Numbered from the stretch's first letter, positions 27,106 through 37,634 are shown. The stretch is DNA of 64,000 nucleotides from Williamsia limnetica (GCF_003217475.1 NZ_QJSP01000003.1:1-64000), one strand, 5' to 3'. A program made the numbers and translations. The notes: generated by a model from the letters alone, not told the origin.

Positions 27106-28608
27106 TCAGAAAAGATGGACAACAGCGTTCTCTCCGCCCGTGCAGGTGACCGCAGGACCGGCCGGCGTGCACATCATCACATACGTGACGCCCGTGACCG
27201 GGCTGGTCGCCAAGATCTGCCGCGGCTGCGCCGGTGCCCCGCTGCCCGCATAGCTGATCCGGACTTCCTCCGCGAAAGCGCAACTCGTCACCGCTGACCC
27301 GATCGCCGAACCGGTGAGCGTGCCGACCTGGCCGTAGACCGCGGGACACGGAGTGGAGCCAGGCGGCGGGCCGGCAGGTACCGGAGCGGGGGCCTGAGTG
27401 TTCTGGACCTGACCACCAGCGGTCTCGGTAACCGTGCTCACCGCGACCGCAGGATCGCCGTCGGCATCGTCCTTGGAGCCCGTGTACCAGAGGAGCAGAG
27501 CCGCAAGCCCGCCCAGGGCGAGCACGATCAATCCCACAAGCACGCCGATGATGACCTTCGACTGGGATCCGTTTCCTGACCCGCCCTGCTGCGGGCCGGT
27601 GAAGTACTGCTGCTGACCTGTCCCGAAGGTGGGTGGTGGGGCCACCGGGCCGCTGTACACGGTCGGGTTGTACTGAAGGCCAGCCCCCGCAGGCGCCATA
27701 CCGGCGACCGTCGGCGGCGCGTACGGAAATCCGGCACCCGAGTACCCGGTCGCGATGGTCTGCGGCGCCGGGATACTCGAACCGGTGAGTGCGGCGCGAG
27801 CCGCGGTCGCGAGCTGACCGGCGGTCTGGTAACGATGCTCGGGCTGTTTCTCGAGCCCCTGCGCGATGACCTGATCGAATCCGGTAGGGACCCCTGGGCG
27901 GACCCGAGAAGGCTGCGGCGCCGGGTTCAGCACATGTGCCTTGACCGCTGAACTGATCGTGTCGGCCTGATACGGCGTGGAACCCGTGAGACATTCGTGC
28001 AGCACGCAGGTCAGCGAATACACGTCCGCCATCGGGGTGAGCCGGGCATTGTCGAACCGTTCCGGTGCCATGTACCGATAGGACCCGATGGCGAGCCCCG
28101 CGGCAGTCAACTGAGAATCGTCACCGGAGTGGGCGATCCCGAAATCGACGAGGTAGGCGAAGTCACCTTCTGCCAAAATGATGTTCTCGGGCTTGACGTC
28201 ACGATGGATGAGCCCGTCGGCATGGGCGGCGTCGAGGGCGCCGGCGACCTGCTCGACGATCGTGACGGCGCGAGCGGGGTCCATGGCGCCGCCCTCGCGC
28301 AGCGCCGCCCGCAAATCCTGACCCGCCACGAGGCGCATGTCGATGTAGAGGACGCCGTCGATCTCGCCCCAGTCATGGATTGGGATGACGTGCGGTTCCT
28401 GCAACCGCGCCGCAGCATGGGACTCGCGGCGAAAGCGCTCCTGGTACGTCGGATCTTGCGCCAGGTCCAGGTTCAGCAGTTTCAAGGCGACCGTACGGTC
28501 CTTCGCGGTGTCGTAGGCGCGGTACACCTCACCCATACCGCCTCGACCGATCAGGGCATCGAGGCGGTACGCCCCGAATCGAGTGCCCGTCCGCGAACCT
28601 TCGACCAT
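27106..28608 (-). CDS. Receptor-type Ser/Thr protein kinase (Pkn family)
   Basis: A 500-residue membrane kinase. The cytoplasmic kinase domain covers about 10-270: GRGGMGEVYR, Lys43, HRDVKPEN from 135, DFG at 155-157, then APE. A Pro/Gly/Gln-rich juxtamembrane linker leads to one transmembrane helix at 351-374 and an external domain of about 120 residues with four Cys (PCPAVYG, TSCAF, MMCTP, VTCTGG). The start ATG at 28606-28608 has GGGAGG seven bases upstream. It heads an operon with an LppW-like and a SIMPL lipoprotein, all facing the envelope, which suggests cell-wall sensing. Confidence 0.9.
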   Translation of the reverse strand: MVEGSRTGTRFGAYRLDALIGRGGMGEVYRAYDTAKDRTVALKLLNLDLAQDPTYQERFRRESHAAARLQEPHVIPIHDWGEIDGVLYIDMRLVAGQDLRAALREGGAMDPARAVTIVEQVAGALDAAHADGLIHRDVKPENIILAEGDFAYLVDFGIAHSGDDSQLTAAGLAIGSYRYMAPERFDNARLTPMADVYSLTCVLHECLTGSTPYQADTISSAVKAHVLNPAPQPSRVRPGVPTGFDQVIAQGLEKQPEHRYQTAGQLATAARAALTGSSIPAPQTIATGYSGAGFPYAPPTVAGMAPAGAGLQYNPTVYSGPVAPPPTFGTGQQQYFTGPQQGGSGNGSQSKVIIGVLVGLIVLALGGLAALLLWYTGSKDDADGDPAVAVSTVTETAGGQVQNTQAPAPVPAGPPPGSTPCPAVYGQVGTLTGSAIGSAVTSCAFAEEVRISYAGSGAPAQPRQILATSPVTGVTYVMMCTPAGPAVTCTGGENAVVHLF

Positions 28609-28788
28609 TGGTTTGCCTCCCAGCATGTCTGGTCTAGCTTCGCTGCGCTTCGTCTCCGAAACCTGCGCGGCCGGCTCTGGCTGCTCAAGGGAAACAATGT
28701 TAATCGGGTACGACACCGCACGCAGCCCTGTGGTCTGAACAGATGGCACCCGCTCCGACCCTTGCGGACCTGAGTCGGCTGCGTCCGC

Positions 28789-29574
28789 TCACTCGTGCGA
28801 GGGCTGCCAGCGACCCATCCCGAGAAAAGCGATGACCAGCTGTTTTTCCGTTCGAAGAATGAGCTCGTCCTCTTCTCTGGTGTTGCGGCGGTCGAGCTCG
28901 ACCAGTTCCGCGACCGCGTGGAGCATCACCGTGACGATGAGATCTCCGGCAACCTCCAGATCATCGGCAGGCCATTTGGCCAGTTCCGGTATCCGAGACA
29001 GGTCGATGGCCAGCTCGCGGGAAAACAACTTCAGCTCCGTGTCGATCGCTCGGCGAACCTCACTGATCCCGCCGTACTGTTCGCGCACCAGAAAGCGGAA
29101 CTGCGCCTCGTTGGCGCGAGCCTGCCGCACCAGCACCGCCAGCGACTCCTTCGCCGTGGGTACAGCCGCCCGGGCCGCGAGGTCGCGCCTGCCGTCGCGC
29201 AGCATGCGGCGCAACGTCCGCATCGAATCCTCGACCAGCGTGACCCCGACCTCCTCCATCGACGCGAAATGTCGATAGAACGCGGTAGGGACGATTCCGG
29301 CGCGCTTGGTGACCTCGCGCAGGCTGATCGAGGCGAAACTGCGCTCGCCCACGAGTTCGAGGGTCTGATCGAGCAGAGCCTGGCGGGTCCTGCTCTTCTG
29401 TTCAGCCCTGGTGCGGGTCGCGTCGTCGAGTCGCTCGACCGACGGTGGAACACGCCGGGTACTGCGAGTCCCCGAGCTGTGGTGTTTCGACGTCCGCGAC
29501 ACGCAGGTCAGTGTACGTCTGTGCACCCGCTGGGCTGCGGAGGCACCAAGCCGGACGTGATGGCGGTTACACAT
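28789..29574 (-). CDS. TetR regulator, DesT/FabR-like
   Basis: A TetR-type regulator of up to 261 residues. The DNA-binding segment SISLREVTKRAGIVPTAFYRHFASMEE is typical of the FabR/DesT group that controls fatty-acid desaturation. It is divergent from a reductase-desaturase pair, which fits. ATG at 29574 has AAGGA four bases upstream and gives a basic N-terminal arm of about 50 residues. GTG at 29502 would remove half of it but has no clear ribosome-binding site. Confidence 0.85.
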   Translation of the reverse strand: MCNRHHVRLGASAAQRVHRRTLTCVSRTSKHHSSGTRSTRRVPPSVERLDDATRTRAEQKSRTRQALLDQTLELVGERSFASISLREVTKRAGIVPTAFYRHFASMEEVGVTLVEDSMRTLRRMLRDGRRDLAARAAVPTAKESLAVLVRQARANEAQFRFLVREQYGGISEVRRAIDTELKLFSRELAIDLSRIPELAKWPADDLEVAGDLIVTVMLHAVAELVELDRRNTREEDELILRTEKQLVIAFLGMGRWQPSHE

Positions 29575-29613
29575 TCATTCCTTGACTTCATGGGGTCAGG
29601 TGATGCCACACTG

Positions 29614-29625
29614 TCTGTGTACAGA
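29614..29625. promoter_or_regulatory. Putative operator between tetR and the desaturase operon
   Basis: TCTGT and ACAGA flank a GT spacer within the divergent region, 28 bases before the reductase start. A wider imperfect symmetry (CACA...TGTG) surrounds it. It is a candidate site for the adjacent DesT-like TetR; no experimental site was used as reference. Confidence 0.35.
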
Positions 29626-29652
29626 TGTGCACTGAAATGAAAGGACACACGG

Positions 29653-30738
29653 ATGACCAAGTCGCTTTCCGGATTCTTCGGTTCGGTGCTCGAAGCAGCC
29701 CTGACACCTCACCCCGTCGACCGCTATCTCGAACTCGTCGATCCGCGCATCACCTGGACCGACCTGCGCGCCGAAGTGATCGCGGTCGATCGCCGGTCAC
29801 CCCGCTCGGTCACGATGACCCTGCGTCCGACCCGGCAATGGACCGGCTTTGATGCCGGACAGTTCGTGCAGCTCAGCACCGTTATCAAGGGCGTTCGGCA
29901 CAGCCGTTGCTACTCGCCCGCAAACAGCGCCCACAGCCCTGACACCATTGAATTGACCCTCACCAGCCACGAAGACGGCTTCGTCTCCAAGCACCTGCGC
30001 GAGACCGTCAGGACAGGACAGGTACTGGGCCTGCAGCCGGCAACAGGCACCTTCACGCTTCCCGCCGAACGCCCCGACAGCCTTCTGTTCATCAGCGGCG
30101 GCAGCGGCATTACACCCGTACTCTCAATGTTGAGAACACTTGTAGCCGAGAACCACCGCGGAGACGTCACCTTCGTGCATTACACGCGAAGCGAAGACGA
30201 CCACCCGTACGCGGCTGAACTGGCGGACATCGCCTCGGCCCGTCCCGATTGGACCATCACCACCCACTTCACTCGGCCCACCTCCGATGCGGATACCGAT
30301 GGCCATTTCCGGTCCGATCATCTGAGCGGGATCGATCTGAACGCGACACAGGTGTTCCTCTGCGGGCCACCCGCTCTGCACGAGTCGGTCTCGGACCATC
30401 TCGCCGCTGCCGACGCCGAGGCCAATCTGCACACCGAACAATTCGTGCTCGTCACACCGGCAGACGTGGACGACGACGCTCCGGCGCACGGGCAGCTCAG
30501 CTTTGCCACGAGCGGCAAGGACGCCGAGAACGACGGCACGTCAATTCTCGAGCAAGCCGAGAACGCCGGTCTCACACCCGAATTCGGCTGCCGCATGGGT
30601 ATCTGCTTCTCATGCACCGCGGTGAAGAAGTCCGGTCTGACCAAGAACATCCTCACCGGTGAGACCGACACCGAATCCGACAAACACATCCAGCTGTGTA
30701 TCAGCAAGCCCGTCGGCGACTGCGTCATCGACATCTGA
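29653..30738 (+). CDS. Ferredoxin-NAD(P)H reductase feeding the desaturase
   Basis: A 361-residue flavoprotein with three modules: an FAD domain (about 35-140, motif RCYSPANS), an NAD(P) domain (about 140-245, ISGGSGITPVLSMLR), and a C-terminal plant-type [2Fe-2S] domain with ligands CRMGICFSC and a distal Cys near residue 352. It matches the Rv3230c type that supplies electrons to the acyl-CoA desaturase DesA3. It lies 79 bases upstream of that desaturase, so the two form one operon. Confidence 0.92.
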   Translation: MTKSLSGFFGSVLEAALTPHPVDRYLELVDPRITWTDLRAEVIAVDRRSPRSVTMTLRPTRQWTGFDAGQFVQLSTVIKGVRHSRCYSPANSAHSPDTIELTLTSHEDGFVSKHLRETVRTGQVLGLQPATGTFTLPAERPDSLLFISGGSGITPVLSMLRTLVAENHRGDVTFVHYTRSEDDHPYAAELADIASARPDWTITTHFTRPTSDADTDGHFRSDHLSGIDLNATQVFLCGPPALHESVSDHLAAADAEANLHTEQFVLVTPADVDDDAPAHGQLSFATSGKDAENDGTSILEQAENAGLTPEFGCRMGICFSCTAVKKSGLTKNILTGETDTESDKHIQLCISKPVGDCVIDI

Positions 30739-30817
30739 CGCTCGTCGACATCTGACCGTCGTCGGACGTTTTCAGTCCAGCCCCAGCACCACCTCGACAG
30801 CTATCCAAGGAGTCACC

Positions 30818-31933
30818 ATGACAACCACGGAACTAGTCCTCACCGAAGATCAGGTCGACGAGCTCGGCCGCGAGCTCGACGCCCTCAAGGCCCGCGTGGT
30901 CGCCGACCTCGGCGACAAGGACCGCGACTACATCTACTCGATCATCAAGGCCCAGCGCACCCTCGAGGTCGCAGGCCGCGCACTCATGTATTTCCCGTTC
31001 ATCCCTCCCGCGTGGTTGGCAGGCGTGGGCGCGTTGAGCGTGTCGAAGATTCTCGACAACATGGAGATCGGCCACAACGTCATGCACGGCCAGTACGACT
31101 GGATGCGTGAGCCGAGCCTCAACTCGCGCGAATTCGAATGGGACACAGTCTGTCCTGCGGATCAGTGGCGTCACAGCCACAACTACATGCACCACACCTT
31201 CACCAACATCGTCGGCCAGGATCGCGACATCGGGTACGGGATCCTGCGCATGGACCGTGACCAGAGCTGGAACCCCTACTATTTGGGCAACCTCGTCTAC
31301 GCCAGCGCGCTGATGATCCTGTTCGAGTGGGGCGTAATGCTCCACGACCTCGAGGCGGAGAACATCGTCCAGGGCAAGCGCAAGTGGACCGACATCAAGG
31401 GCCTGGCCAAGGGAATGTGGCGCAAGGCCAGCCGCCAGGTCCTCAAGGACTACGTTGTGTACCCGGCTCTCACCGGCCCGTTCTTCGTCACGACCCTCGT
31501 CGGCAACGCCAGTGCCAACATCGTCCGTAACCTGTGGACCTTCTCGATCATCTTCTGTGGCCACTTCCCCTCGGGTGTACAGACTTTCACCCAGGAGGAG
31601 ACGGCCAACGAGACCCGCGGCCAGTGGTACCTGCGCCAGATGCTCGGCTCGGCGAACATCACCGGCACTCCGCTGTTCCACATCATGAGCGGAAACCTCT
31701 CGCACCAGATCGAACACCACCTGTTCCCCGACATCCCGGCCAACCGTTACCCGGAAATCTCGGGTGAGGTCAAAGCGCTGTGCGAACGGTACGGATTGCC
31801 TTACAACACCGGCAGTTTCAGTCACCAGATCGGTTCGACCTGGCGCAAGATCGCGCGCCTGTCGCTGCCGAATTCCTGGGTGGCCGACGACGCGCAGTTC
31901 AGTGTTAAGGTCGAGTCGAAAGTTGCCGCCTAG
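30818..31933 (+). CDS. desA3: Acyl-CoA delta-9 desaturase, DesA3-like
   Basis: A 371-residue integral membrane fatty-acid desaturase that would introduce a cis double bond into stearoyl/palmitoyl-CoA. The three His boxes are HNVMH (86-90), HSHNYMHH (119-126) and HQIEHH (encoded near 31699-31716), together binding the di-iron centre. The start ATG at 30818 has AAGGAG six bases upstream; the open frame before it is not coding. Electrons come from the upstream reductase, and the divergent DesT-like TetR is the likely controller. Confidence 0.93.
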   Translation: MTTTELVLTEDQVDELGRELDALKARVVADLGDKDRDYIYSIIKAQRTLEVAGRALMYFPFIPPAWLAGVGALSVSKILDNMEIGHNVMHGQYDWMREPSLNSREFEWDTVCPADQWRHSHNYMHHTFTNIVGQDRDIGYGILRMDRDQSWNPYYLGNLVYASALMILFEWGVMLHDLEAENIVQGKRKWTDIKGLAKGMWRKASRQVLKDYVVYPALTGPFFVTTLVGNASANIVRNLWTFSIIFCGHFPSGVQTFTQEETANETRGQWYLRQMLGSANITGTPLFHIMSGNLSHQIEHHLFPDIPANRYPEISGEVKALCERYGLPYNTGSFSHQIGSTWRKIARLSLPNSWVADDAQFSVKVESKVAA

Positions 31934-31986
31934 GGGGCCGCTCGGGGGGTCCGGGTCGGGTGTCGGCATCGGAACGGAAGGCTCAT

Positions 31987-32187
31987 ATGGTCTCGCAGTT
32001 CGAGCGGAACAAGGACATCGCCCAGGAGTTGATCGAGTCGACCGCCCACCGGGTGGGCCGGATCGCCTCGATCATCACCGGGGCAGTCATCGACGTCACC
32101 CATGAGATCGGTGATCTGATCACCGACGGGATCGAGATGCGCGAAGCGGCTCGTAAGGCGCGGCGCGATGACACCACAGACGTTTAA
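31987..32187 (+). CDS. Small protein (66 aa), unknown
   Basis: A 66-residue predicted helical protein with an amphipathic middle (AHRVGRIASIITGAVIDVTHEIGDLITDGIEMREAA) and a charged C-terminus. ATG at 31987 follows GGAAGG. Its last 20 bases overlap the start of the MFS gene, so expression is coupled to the exporter. No family was recognised. Confidence 0.55.
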   Translation: MVSQFERNKDIAQELIESTAHRVGRIASIITGAVIDVTHEIGDLITDGIEMREAARKARRDDTTDV

Positions 32188-33652
32188 GCGCCGGAACCTG
32201 GCGATGGCGATCCTCGCCTTCGCCATGTTCATGGACTTGATGGATGTGACGATCGTCAACGTCGCGATCCCCTCCATCCGCGATGATCTCGGCGCCAGCC
32301 CGGCCCAGATCGAGTGGCTGGTCGGCGGATATGTGCTGGCGTTCGCCGGCGTCCTGATCACCGCAGGCCGACTCGGTGATCGCTACGGCAGGCAACGGAT
32401 CTTCCTGATCGGCATCGTCGGCTTCACCTTGGCCTCGGTGCTGGCCTCGACCGCACAGACCGGCAGCATCCTGGTCGCCTCCCGCGTACTCCAGGGATTC
32501 TTCGCCGGCCTGATGGTCCCGCAGGTCCTGGCCAACGTGCAGGTGCTCTATCGCCCGAAGGAACGGGCGCCGATCTTCGCGATCCTCGGTGTGATCACGG
32601 CGATGGCCGCGGTGATCGGTCCGGTGCTCGGCGGCTGGCTGGTCACCAACAACCCCCTCGGCGGCGAGTGGCGGTCCATCTTCTTCATCAACGTCCCGAT
32701 CGGCATCATCATCGCCGTCGCCGGATATTTCCTGGTTCCCAACACCAAGTCCGAGAAGGTCACCGATCTCGACCTCGTCGGGGTGGTACTTGCGGTCGGT
32801 GGAGTGCTGCTGCTCGTGTATCCGCTGGTGGAGGGACGACAGCTCGGTTGGCCTGCGTGGTCCTTCGTGATGATGGCATTGTCCCCCGTCGCGCTGACGG
32901 CGTTCGTCCTGCAGCAGAAGCGGCGGACCGCCGAGGGCAGCGCACTGATCCCACTGCGGCTGTTCGGCAACCGAGGGTTCGTCGGCGGCTCGGCCATCCA
33001 GTTCCTGTTCCAGGGGTCCATCACCTCGTTCTTCCTGATCCTTGCCCTCTACGTGCAGGTGGGCCTGGGCTTCGAGGCCATCACCGCCGGTGCGATGACC
33101 CTGCCGTTCAGCATCGGTGCCGTACTGGCCGCCGGGGTTGCAGCGGCGCTGACGACGAAGCTGGGCCGCAGTCTGCCCCTCATCGGCGGAGTGATGATGA
33201 GTGCCGGCACGGCATGGACCATCCAGGTCATCCGGTCGTCGGACGCGGCCTTCTCCAGCTGGGACACCGTCATCCCCATGGGCCTCGCCGGTCTGGGATT
33301 GACGATCATGCTCGTGCCGCTGCTCGACATCGCCCTCTCGACCGTCGACGTCAACGATTCCGGCGCCGCGTCGGGCACCTTGAACACCTTCGCCCAGGTC
33401 GGTGGAGCGGTCGGGGTTGCGGTCACCGGCGTGCTGTTCTTCGGTGAGGCGGGCAGATACTCCCAACCCGAGCTACTGCACGCATTGTCCGTCGCGGCCT
33501 GGGTGCCCATCATCGGCTATGCCCTGTGCGCCCTGGCGAGTTTTCTGCTCCCGGGCCTCGGCGCCGTCCGCAAGCACGCCGAAGAACAAGAACGGATTGC
33601 CGAGATCGAAGAGGCTCGGCTCGCCGCCCAAGCCCCTGCCGCCGCCCCATGA
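32168..33652 (+). CDS. MFS drug exporter, DHA2 (14-TM) family
   Basis: A 494-residue transporter of the EmrB/QacA type, with about 14 hydrophobic segments. Motif C-like GPVLGGWL, motif A-like GRLGDRYGRQR and the motif D-like LMDVTIVNVAIP at the N-terminus identify a proton-coupled antiporter. The C-terminus is a charged Glu/Ala helix. The start overlaps the preceding small gene by 20 bases. Substrates are unknown. Confidence 0.9.
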   Translation: MTPQTFKRRNLAMAILAFAMFMDLMDVTIVNVAIPSIRDDLGASPAQIEWLVGGYVLAFAGVLITAGRLGDRYGRQRIFLIGIVGFTLASVLASTAQTGSILVASRVLQGFFAGLMVPQVLANVQVLYRPKERAPIFAILGVITAMAAVIGPVLGGWLVTNNPLGGEWRSIFFINVPIGIIIAVAGYFLVPNTKSEKVTDLDLVGVVLAVGGVLLLVYPLVEGRQLGWPAWSFVMMALSPVALTAFVLQQKRRTAEGSALIPLRLFGNRGFVGGSAIQFLFQGSITSFFLILALYVQVGLGFEAITAGAMTLPFSIGAVLAAGVAAALTTKLGRSLPLIGGVMMSAGTAWTIQVIRSSDAAFSSWDTVIPMGLAGLGLTIMLVPLLDIALSTVDVNDSGAASGTLNTFAQVGGAVGVAVTGVLFFGEAGRYSQPELLHALSVAAWVPIIGYALCALASFLLPGLGAVRKHAEEQERIAEIEEARLAAQAPAAAP

Positions 33653-33710
33653 TGGGGTTCGGGTCACGGTGAGTTCAAAGGTGGGAGACGAAGGTTTTGG
33701 TGCGTAGCGT

Positions 33711-34238
33711 GTGCCTGTGCTGACTTTTCCGAACCCCGTCAACGACTACGCTGCGCGATCCACCGCTGGTCTCGTGGTCCTGCTGGCCGTGGTCGCGATC
33801 GTTGTGGACAACCCGTTGGTCTACGCGGTGCTGGCCATCGGCTTCGCGCTGCGCGTGGCGTCGGGTCCGACACTGTCGCCCTTCGGTCAGCTGTCGGTCC
33901 GGGTGATCGTGCCGCACGTGATCAAGAAGACCAAGCTCGTTCCCGGACCGCCGAAGCGCTTCGCGCAAACGATCGGGCTTCTCGTCAGTGGAACAGCGCT
34001 GGTGCTCTCACTGCTCGGCTACGGCCTGGCCGCCCAGATCACGACCGGCGTTCTGATCGTCGCGGCGCTGCTCGAGTCCGTACTGGGGTTTTGTCTGGGC
34101 TGTGCTGTCTTCGGCTTTCTTCAGCGGCGGGGAGTCATCCCGGACAGCGTGTGCGAGGCATGCAACAACATCTCGCTGAGAGATTCTGACCCGGGCATTT
34201 CTGAGCCGGCGGCCCGCGGGTCAGTCGTCAGCGAGTAG
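33711..34238 (+). CDS. DUF4395 membrane protein
   Basis: A 175-residue membrane protein with four hydrophobic segments (about 18-55, 85-130) and the DUF4395 start FPNPVNDYAARSTAG. Cys residues CLGCAVF and CEACNN form two CxxC pairs, as common in the family, which is often linked to thiol or sulfur genes. The start is GTG. Its end overlaps the end of the convergent ppx gene by 18 bases. Confidence 0.82.
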   Translation: MPVLTFPNPVNDYAARSTAGLVVLLAVVAIVVDNPLVYAVLAIGFALRVASGPTLSPFGQLSVRVIVPHVIKKTKLVPGPPKRFAQTIGLLVSGTALVLSLLGYGLAAQITTGVLIVAALLESVLGFCLGCAVFGFLQRRGVIPDSVCEACNNISLRDSDPGISEPAARGSVVSE

Positions 34239-35174
34239 CGACAGCGCGATTCCGTCGAGTATGTCGTGCTCCGAGACGACCAACTCGGTGATCGACGTCT
34301 TCTCCGCGATGATGCGGGCCAGTTCCAGAGTGATCAGCGACCCTCCACCGATCACGTCGACACGACCTTCGTGCATGGGTCCGAGGGCCGCCCGCTCGCT
34401 GCGGGGCATCCGGACCAGACGCCGGCAGACGTCCGCCAGCGTCCCGAAGTCGACGCGCGAGAGGTGGATCAGCTCGGGGTCGTAGTCGGGTAGGTCGGCG
34501 GCGAGTGCAGCCAGCGTGGTCATCGTGCCTGCGACTCCGACGAGGGTACGGGCACCGTCTACCTGGACGCGCGAAAAAGCCTCGCCGAGAAGTTCTTCGA
34601 TGATGGACCGCGCGGCGGCAATCTCTTCATCGGTCGGCGGATCGCTGTGCAGGCATCGCTCGGTGAGGCGGACGCAGCCGATGTTCGCAGAATAGGCGGC
34701 GTGAACACCGTTCACGTCCCCGAAGACGACCTCCGTGGAACCTCCCCCGAGATCGACCACCACGAACGGGCCTTCGGCCTGGTCCAGATCGCCGACGGCG
34801 CCGGCGAACGACAGCCGCGCCTCTTCATCGCCGGTGATCACTTCGGCGACGGTTCCCGGCACCACCTGTCCGAGCAGATCGCGGGTCATGGCGAAGAACT
34901 CGTCGCGGTTGGCGGCATCTCGGGACGCCGACGTCGCCACCATCCGGACTGCGGTGACGCCATGCTGCTTCATCGTCGCCACGTAGTCTGCGAGGGCGAC
35001 GCGGGTTCGTTCTATCGCCTCGTCGGCGAATGAGCCTGTGGCGTCGACACCCTGACCGAGTCGGACGACCCGCATCTCGCGGTGCAGGTCGACGAGCCCC
35101 GAGTCACCTGCGCGCGCGACGAGTAGCCGGATCGAGTTGGTACCGCAGTCCACTGCGGCGACGATCTCCGTCAT
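34221..35174 (-). CDS. ppx: Exopolyphosphatase/pppGpp phosphohydrolase (Ppx/GppA)
   Basis: A 317-residue ASKHA-fold phosphatase. The phosphate-1 motif AVDCGTNSIRLL (about 8-19) and the phosphate-2 motif VVDLGGGSTEVVFG are intact. It corresponds to the short two-domain Ppx of actinobacteria (Rv1026 type), with activity on polyphosphate or pppGpp. ATG at 35172-35174 overlaps the DUF501 stop in ATGA, settling the start over a longer open frame. It is the last gene of ftsB-DUF501-ppx. Confidence 0.9.
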   Translation of the reverse strand: MTEIVAAVDCGTNSIRLLVARAGDSGLVDLHREMRVVRLGQGVDATGSFADEAIERTRVALADYVATMKQHGVTAVRMVATSASRDAANRDEFFAMTRDLLGQVVPGTVAEVITGDEEARLSFAGAVGDLDQAEGPFVVVDLGGGSTEVVFGDVNGVHAAYSANIGCVRLTERCLHSDPPTDEEIAAARSIIEELLGEAFSRVQVDGARTLVGVAGTMTTLAALAADLPDYDPELIHLSRVDFGTLADVCRRLVRMPRSERAALGPMHEGRVDVIGGGSLITLELARIIAEKTSITELVVSEHDILDGIALSLLADD

Positions 35175-35707
35175 TCTTCGACCGGTGACCGCGTGGGCGG
35201 CCAGTCCGCAGGTATCGCCGTACCGCGCAACCCGGCGTCCGCGGCCAGCGAGACCGCCTCGTCGCCGAGAGGATTCACTCCTGGGCCCTTCGCCAGCGAG
35301 TGCGCGATCAGAACGTGTAGGCATTTGACGCGATCGGGCATACCGCCGCCGGTGAAATCGGTTCCGAGTTCCTCGATGGCGTCGCGTTCTGTCAGATACG
35401 ACTCGTGCGCTCTCCGATAGTGCGCCGCCAGTTCCGGATCGTCGAGGAGCCGGGCACTCATCTCCCGCATCACCCCACCCGATTCTTGGCGACTCGCCTC
35501 GGCGGTCAGCCGCGGGTCGGTCAGATAGAACAGCGTCGGGAACGGCGTCCCGTCCGGCAACCGCGGGGCGGTCTTGACGACCGCGGGCTGCCCATCGGGG
35601 GTCCGGTAGGCGATCTCGAGCACACCACGCGGTGCGCGCCCGAGCTGCCGCGCCACGACATCGAGATCATCTTGCGAGACAACAGACTTCGGTTCGGGAG
35701 TAGACAT
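35171..35707 (-). CDS. DUF501 protein
   Basis: A 178-residue protein of the DUF501 family, always found between ftsB-like and ppx genes in actinobacteria. It contains TLFYLTDPRLTAEASRQESGGVMREM and the Cys-His segment VKCLHVLIAHSLAKGPGVNPLGDEA, typical of the family. The start ATG overlaps the FtsB TAA by one base (TAATG) and the end overlaps ppx by four. Function is unknown. Confidence 0.9.
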   Translation of the reverse strand: MSTPEPKSVVSQDDLDVVARQLGRAPRGVLEIAYRTPDGQPAVVKTAPRLPDGTPFPTLFYLTDPRLTAEASRQESGGVMREMSARLLDDPELAAHYRRAHESYLTERDAIEELGTDFTGGGMPDRVKCLHVLIAHSLAKGPGVNPLGDEAVSLAADAGLRGTAIPADWPPTRSPVEE

Positions 35708-36261
35708 TATTTCTCGGGCACCGATACCGAATTCCACAGGTTGGTGTACCAGGGGTTACCGGCCTGCTTCTCTGCCTTGCGTTCTTCGTCCGATTTGCCC
35801 GGCGGCACGGGGTACTGCATCAGCAACGGCTTCTCCCCCGGCATCACGAACTGCAGGCGTTCGCGCGCCTGCGCCTCGATGTACGCCGGATCGTTTTGCT
35901 CGGCGACCTTTTCCTCGTAATCCCGCACCTCGCTCTGGAGTTGCGCATTGCTCGAGCGGAGCTCGTCGAACTCGGTCTGCTGAGAGAAATAAGTGCGCAT
36001 CGGAACGGCGAGGGTCAGTGCAAGCAGGCTCAACACCGCCGCCAGCACCACCGCGCGTTTGGGGTTGATGCTCTCCCATTTCGACGACAACGCAACGGCC
36101 CCACGTGGCAACGTCATCGACGGCTTCGCGGACGTCCGAGTGGACGCCCGCACCCGGGACGCGGCCGGCCGGGCCGCACTGCGCCTACCGGAACGGGTGG
36201 GCGTACCGGAACGGGTGGGACCGGTGGCCCCATCCCGCTTCCGGTTCCGTCTCTCAGCCAT
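35707..36261 (-). CDS. FtsB/DivIC-like septum formation initiator
   Basis: A 184-residue bitopic protein. A basic, Arg/Thr/Ser-rich cytoplasmic head (1-65) leads to one transmembrane helix (about 72-90), then a coiled coil (about 95-125, TEFDELRSSNAQLQSEVRDYEEKVAEQNDP) and a Pro-rich end. It should act in the divisome with FtsL/FtsQ. Two near-identical units in the head (ACCGGAACGGGTGGG-like, 36188-36223) repeat TRSGTP. ATG at 36261 is preferred to the GTG one codon earlier. Confidence 0.88.
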   Translation of the reverse strand: MAERRNRKRDGATGPTRSGTPTRSGRRSAARPAASRVRASTRTSAKPSMTLPRGAVALSSKWESINPKRAVVLAAVLSLLALTLAVPMRTYFSQQTEFDELRSSNAQLQSEVRDYEEKVAEQNDPAYIEAQARERLQFVMPGEKPLLMQYPVPPGKSDEERKAEKQAGNPWYTNLWNSVSVPEK

Positions 36262-36293
36262 CACTTGGCGACCATCGACTTTCGGAGTTCCGC

Positions 36294-37634
<1,341 letters not shown>

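Noticed and set aside
32120-33466. A 448-codon minus-strand frame opposite the MFS exporter
   Set aside because: It is a shadow frame, Asp/Gly/His/Arg-rich, without motifs, while the plus strand encodes a complete transporter.
36188-36223. Tandem repeat in the ftsB-like gene as a mobile or regulatory repeat
   Set aside because: It is only two short in-frame units coding the low-complexity basic head of the protein.
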